Both the position numbers and the translations under genes were made by a program. A stretch of 64,000 bases of DNA from Wuchereria bancrofti (taxonomy: Eukaryota; Nematoda; Chromadorea; Rhabditida; Onchocercidae). The DNA lies in assembly GCA_005281725.1 (NCBI GenBank), contig SSBO01000012.1, forward strand, positions 22,516,961-22,580,960, in the 5' to 3' direction. Shown here in pieces: positions 59,775 through 64,000 of the stretch (position 1 is its first letter; every line of letters begins with the position of its first letter). The notes below the pieces were generated by a model. It ran no database searches. It saw only the letters and a list, made by a program, of their open reading frames with translations, and was not told where the DNA came from.

Positions 59775-62742
59775 CATTATTATCATTATTATTATTGTTA
59801 TTATTACTATTGTTGTCGTTATTATTATTATTGTTATCATTATTATTATTAGTTATTAATGATTAGAATCAATGATTTCATAATGAAAATGAATTATACC
59901 TGACGTCCAACTTCATTATTATGTTCATTCATTCGTGCACGTGGTGGAAGATCAGTGATCGATTTACGCTCCGAGAAATCCGTGTTAATGTAGGCCCAAT
60001 CATCGAGTAACTCCTTTAAAAATAATAATTTAATTTGAAATTTGTTTAGTGCAAAAGAAATAATTCATATTGTTCTATTGTGGCTTTATTTGTGCTACAT
60101 TTTGTGACACTTTTTCAGTCTTTCTTGTCATTTTGATTAAAACTACTACTTCATTTTACTATTAATTAATGAAAAGTAACTAATAAACGTAAACCACTTC
60201 ACTTTACTATTAATTAATGAAAAGTAAGTGATAAAACGTAAAAGTTAGAACTTGTTTTTTTTCTAAAAAAATTCGATAATCTCGTAATTTTCAAAAAAAA
60301 AAAAATTAAACAATATCTCAATGACGAATTTTACTAGAAGTTACCCGATTACGTCGCCTATTTGGCGTAGTAGTTGCATTGTTACCTGGACGCCATTTTT
60401 TACGCCATGACGCATCTGCCCATTCACGGCTTACTCTTTGCCCGTATAATACATTATCGCTGCATCCTTTCCACTAAAAAATTAAAAATGAATAAATAAT
60501 GAAAGTGTAAATATTTACGTGAAACATTAAAGTTAATCAAAATATAAATGAAAGTTTTTGATTTAAATTTAAAAAGAAGGAATTTTATGATTCAAAAAAT
60601 TTTGAACAAAATTTCATATAAAGTTTGTTCAAAAATACTTCAAATTGATTTTTTTTTTTTTTTTTTTAAAAAGAAAGTCCTAAATTTGATAATATAACTT
60701 CTGTCACCTTATAAGAGGCATCAGCAGATGCAGTTGGTGAATTTAAACCACAAGGACAGTAAGGTAAGTCACCAGAAACACAAGCTTTAGCTACGTGATG
60801 CGTGAGTGCTGCAGATGAAAGAGCATACACGTACGCTTGCTCTTTAGTACCTAAAAAGTACACTTAGTATGAATTTTTAATCTGCAATATTTGACACATA
60901 TTTCTTTTTACATTTAAATAAATGAAAAAATTTTTTATAACTAATGGATAAAAGGGGAAATATTTCTTAGTTGAATGAATGAATAAAAATTTTCACATTA
61001 TCATAAAATCATAAAATTCATAATGAAAAATTCATAAGTAATATTACATTTTCAGGTAGTCTTTTTAAAAATAAGTAATATTATTTTCAGGCAATCTTTA
61101 TGTATTTCAGGTAATATTATTATTTTCAGGTAATCTTTATGCACTTTAGGTAATATTATTATTTTCAGGTAATCTTTATGTATTTCAGGTAATATTATTA
61201 TTTTCAGGTAATCTTTATGTATTTCAGGTAATATTATTGTTTTCAGGTTATCTTTATGTATTTCAGGTAATATTATTGTTTTCAGGTAATCTTTATGTAT
61301 TTCAGGTAATATTATTGTTTTCAGGTAATCTTTATGTATTTCAGGTAATATTATTATTTTCAGGTAATCTTTATGTATTTCAGGTAATATTATTATTTTC
61401 AGGTAATCTTTATGTAAATTCATGAGTAATATTACATTTTGTAAATAATCCTTTTATGAGTCCATAAGTAATATTACCATTTATAAATATAAAAATATTA
61501 AAAAAAATAATTAAATTAATCATAATTAAAAAATTCATAAGTAATATTATCATTTCATAATTAAAAAATTCATAAGTAATATTATCATTTTCAAATACTC
61601 TTCATGTGAATCCATAAGTAATACTACAATTTCAGGTAATCTTTTTATAAATCCATAAGTAATATTATCACAAAATAGAAATTTGTACTTTATATTACTT
61701 GTAATATAATTAAATGCATAAAATCAATCAATAATTACATATTAATAAACTTTTCAAAAATTACTTAACTTTTGTAAAATCTAACATTTACTTTATATTA
61801 CTTGTAATGCATAAAATCAATCAATAATTACATATTAATAGACTTTTCAAAAATTACTTAACTTTTGTAAAATCTAATTTTGTAAAATCTAATATTTACT
61901 TTATATTACTTGTAATGCATAAAATCAATCAATAATTACATATTAATAGACTTTTCAAAAATTACTTAACTTTTGTAAAATCTAATATTTACTTTATATT
62001 ACTTGTAATGCATAAAATCAATCAATAATTACATATTAATAGACTTTTCAAAAATTACTTAACTTTTGTAAAATCTAATATTTACTTTATATTACTTGTA
62101 ATGCATAAAATCAATCAATAATTACATATTAATAGACTTTTCAAAAATTACTTAACTTTTGTAAGATCTGATTTGTATCGCGGTGCTCGAAGTATCGATG
62201 AGCAATTCCATCGGCGATCAGCAAATACTTTTTGACATATGGAAACTGTCGTTTGAGATGCTCGAATGATGACAGGCATCAGATCGGATATACGACGACA
62301 CATACGAGCCTATAAATAGTTTATTACTTTAACTTTATAAGTTATAACTTTATAACAAATATCAATATTCATTTTGAATTTCATATGATAAATTAAATTT
62401 TAAAAAATTTCACAAATTATTTTTATTTATACTGCGTTTTTTCAGTAACTAAAAATTTAAAATTCCTTACTTAATTGAATTTGAAATTTGAATTAGAAGT
62501 GATAAATTTTATTTAGTTCAAATATCATTTTATGATAATATTTATTAATGTCATTTATTTATTATTCCAGTTTTCTTTATCATCATTTTAAGTATAACAC
62601 TCTTATCATTATTGCTCGTATTGATAACAAAATTTTTGATTTACTTACTTGATATGCGACCAATCCATAATTTTTACGTAAATTTTGATTCTTTGGACAA
62701 TGTCTTGGTTCTGTCCATGTATTTGTGATAGTATGAAGTGAT
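57790..62742 (-). CDS. Wnt ligand, Wnt11-like, 5' partial (9 exons seen)
   Basis: Secreted lipid-modified glycoprotein of the Wnt family. Exons in transcript order: 62742-62649, 62309-62157, 60850-60708, 60473-60345, 60013-59900, 59256-59147, 58837-58735, 58357-58287, 57964-57790. Seen: [71 protein letters not shown], the signature [17 protein letters not shown] with the lipidated Ser, YLRDSPDYC, and a Cys-rich end ([10 protein letters not shown], final YYCK). [11 protein letters not shown] and SGDLP are closest to Wnt11. The chain begins in phase 2, so the signal peptide exon lies upstream, probably beyond the window. The junction of the second and third exons cannot be joined in frame with a GT donor (see findings). 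Which C. elegans Wnt it matches is not settled. Confidence 0.92.
58158..58229 (-). tRNA. tRNA-Cys (GCA)
   Basis: A 72-base cloverleaf on the minus strand. The acceptor stem is GGGGGCA with TGCTCCC, with one G-T pair. The A box is TAGCTCAGTGG, the anticodon loop is CTGCAGA (anticodon GCA) with a TTCGA/TCGAG stem, and the B box is GGTTCAAATCC. A TTTT run about eight bases downstream (58147-58150) can end Pol III transcription. It lies in the last intron of the Wnt gene, in the same orientation. Confidence 0.95.
59575..59855. repeat. (ATT)n-rich microsatellite in a Wnt intron
   Basis: About 280 bases of ATT with interspersed ATC and GTT triplets, lying between the HNNEVGRQ exon and the KCKCHG exon. 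The open frame of Leu/Tyr repeats is repeat translation only. Confidence 0.95.
60851..62156 (-). other. Repeat-filled Wnt intron
   Basis: This 1.3-kb intron, between the RRWNCS exon and the GTKEQ exon, is made almost entirely of tandem arrays: the 39-bp array, a short TAATATTATCATTTTC doublet near 61540-61600, and the 93-bp array touching the exon. No unique exon was found in it. Confidence 0.75.
61071..61430. repeat. 39-bp minisatellite, about nine copies
   Basis: Each unit carries two CAGGTAAT words on the plus strand, in the contexts TTTTCAGGTAATCTTTATG and ATTTCAGGTAATATTATT. Because 39 is a multiple of three, the minus strand stays open for over 100 codons with a 13-residue repeat (PEIHKDYLK...). 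The array lies within a Wnt intron, and this frame is not supported as coding. Confidence 0.9.
61690..62160 (-). repeat. 93-bp minisatellite spanning a Wnt exon end
   Basis: The junction word (plus strand CTTAACTTTTGTAA) recurs with the C of CTTTTG at 61769, 61862, 61970, 62063 and 62156. Spacing is 93, 108, 93 and 93; the 108 has a 15-base internal doublet. The 62156 copy is the true end of the RRWNCS exon. The four others are intronic copies of the last bases of the exon plus the start of the intron. Confidence 0.93.
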
Positions 62743-64000
62743 CTAGAATTAAAGTAGTTTTTATCGGAATAGTTCCTTTATCAATTCAAACAGAATATTC
62801 TTTCGAATTTTATGAATTTTTAAAATTACACAAAAAGCATTTAAATTTTGTGGCTTTTCTTTTCATATTCTTTTTTTTTTAAAAAAAAAAAATTTATTTC
62901 TTTTATGTTAACCAAATGACATTAATATGTTTAGAAGAAAAAAAAAAAAGAAGAAAGGTTTATTTCATTTATCTAATCTATCCTTTTAAATTAATCGTAG
63001 AAATTAGGAAAAAGAATTTTTTTAACGTAATTTGCTTGATAGCCAAAAATAAGAAACAATGGAACAACAACAACAAACAACAATGATAAACAGCATACAA
63101 CAAATAACAAATAAGAAACAACAACCGATAATTAATAAACAATAAATAAAAAACAACAAACAAAAAACAAACAACAGACAACAAAAAACAAGCAACGAAC
63201 AGCAAACAACAAAAAATAAGCAACGAACAACAAACAACAAACAACAGACAACAAATAACAAACAGCAAATAGCAAGTAACAAACAACAAACAACAAACGA
63301 CAAACAACAAATAACAAACAACAAAAAATAAGCAACGAACAACAAACAACAAACAACAAATGACAAACAACAAAAAATAAGCAACGAACAGCAAACAGCA
63401 AACAACAGACAACAAATAACAAACAGTAAATAGCAAGTAACAAACAACAAACAACAAACGACAAACAGCAAACGGCAAATAACAAAAGATAAGCAACGAA
63501 CAGCAAACAGCAAACAACAAACAACAAATAACAAACAGCAAACAACAGTACAAACAACAACAACAACAACCATCGATTCCACTTCCTTATTTAGCACCTT
63601 TACAAACCAATTTTTCCACCTACAGTAATATTATCCTGAACATCAAAAAAGAAAAAAGAAAAGTTTTGTACTTAATTTTTTTTTTACTTAATTCCTTTGT
63701 TCTATTACTTAAGAAAAAAAAGCAATGAAAAATTTGTATAATTGGAAAATAGTAAAAGGGAATTTATGAAATTCAATGCTATGAAATAAATTAAATTTTC
63801 TGTTTTTCTTGAATTACACTGTAACTGTGCAATTATATCTTCATAAATGGAAGATATTAAATTAATTAATTAGCATAAATTTAATACAGAAACATTCTTT
63901 GTATTTCTCTTCCGATAAATGAGCAGATATATACTTCATTTTGTAAGTAATATTTTAGATTAATTAATATTTTAATTTTTAAGTAATCATTTATAAATTA
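62743..64000. other. Upstream Wnt intron or flank
   Basis: This is presumably an intron leading to the missing 5' exon(s), because the first seen exon begins in phase 2. A 16-base candidate exon at 63635-63620 (minus), between TTCAG and GTGG, does not fit the required phase. The region is dominated by the CAAA/AAC-rich tract listed next. Confidence 0.5.
63045..63562. repeat. AAC-rich cryptic repeat
   Basis: More than 500 bases of ACAAACAACAAAT/ACAGCAAACA-type words with no fixed period. All three minus-strand frames stay open, giving Cys/Leu/Val-rich translations (CCLLFVVC type). These are repeat artefacts and not membrane proteins. Confidence 0.85.

Noticed and set aside
61052..61423. A 123-codon frame with a 13-residue repeat
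   Set aside because: Arises from a 39-bp intronic minisatellite whose unit is a multiple of three; it lies inside a Wnt intron with no acceptor or codon bias of its own.
62978..63597. Three overlapping 145-191-codon minus-strand frames rich in Cys, Leu and Val
   Set aside because: They are translations of one AAC/CAAA-rich simple repeat; all frames stay open because stop triplets are absent from the repeat words. No splice context or start fits a gene.
63620..63635. A 16-base microexon upstream in the Wnt gene
   Set aside because: It has plausible flanking AG and GT, but its phases either give a stop or do not match the phase-2 entry of the next exon.

Overview
The window reads as nuclear DNA of a parasitic nematode, most likely a filarial (onchocercid) worm. 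It is very AT-rich with many long A and T runs. Genes are split by short introns with TTTCAG-type acceptors. Several start codons lie 10-35 nt after an unpaired TTTCAG/TGCAG-type site, as expected for spliced-leader trans-splicing. The proteins closely resemble nematode and animal families. The species call is inference; no marker gene fixes it.

Layout. (1) 1-5036: AT-rich upstream DNA with a diverged ~200-bp tandem repeat. (2) 5037-23400, plus strand: a complete alpha-2 type IV collagen gene (let-2 orthologue), 28 exons, with two look-alike exons at 13754-14021 that are probably mutually exclusive. (3) 25988-31418, minus: a complete acetylcholinesterase of the tailed ACE-1 class, 11 exons, convergent with let-2. 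(4) 31419-41540: about 10 kb of AT-rich DNA and simple repeats with no gene I can support. (5) 41540-46658: a GC-richer island with an ARGLU1-like gene (plus) and a doubtful divergent minus-strand candidate. (6) 46658-52517, minus: an ELMO-domain protein and, upstream of it, an OTUD6B deubiquitinase. (7) 53298-57648, plus: SUB1/PC4 and SF3B6, two small nuclear proteins. (8) 57790 to beyond 62742, minus: a Wnt gene (closest to Wnt11) whose 5' end lies outside the window, with a tRNA-Cys(GCA) inside one intron.

The genes do not form a pathway. let-2 and ace-1 act in basement membrane and at cholinergic synapses. ARGLU1, SUB1 and SF3B6 belong to nuclear RNA and transcription machinery. OTUD6B and ELMOD are ubiquitin and small-GTPase regulators, and Wnt is a secreted signal.

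The most unusual signals are two minisatellites that each grew across an exon-intron junction. A 43-bp array in ace-1 copies the 3' splice site of exon 9 seven times. A 93-bp array in the Wnt gene copies an exon end and its 5' splice junction four times, and at that junction the reading frame cannot be joined with a canonical GT donor. Other points are two GC-AG introns, two 18-bp snap-back hairpins, a six-unit hairpin array between SUB1 and SF3B6, and two single-N joins flanked by duplicated sequence that are probably assembly artefacts.
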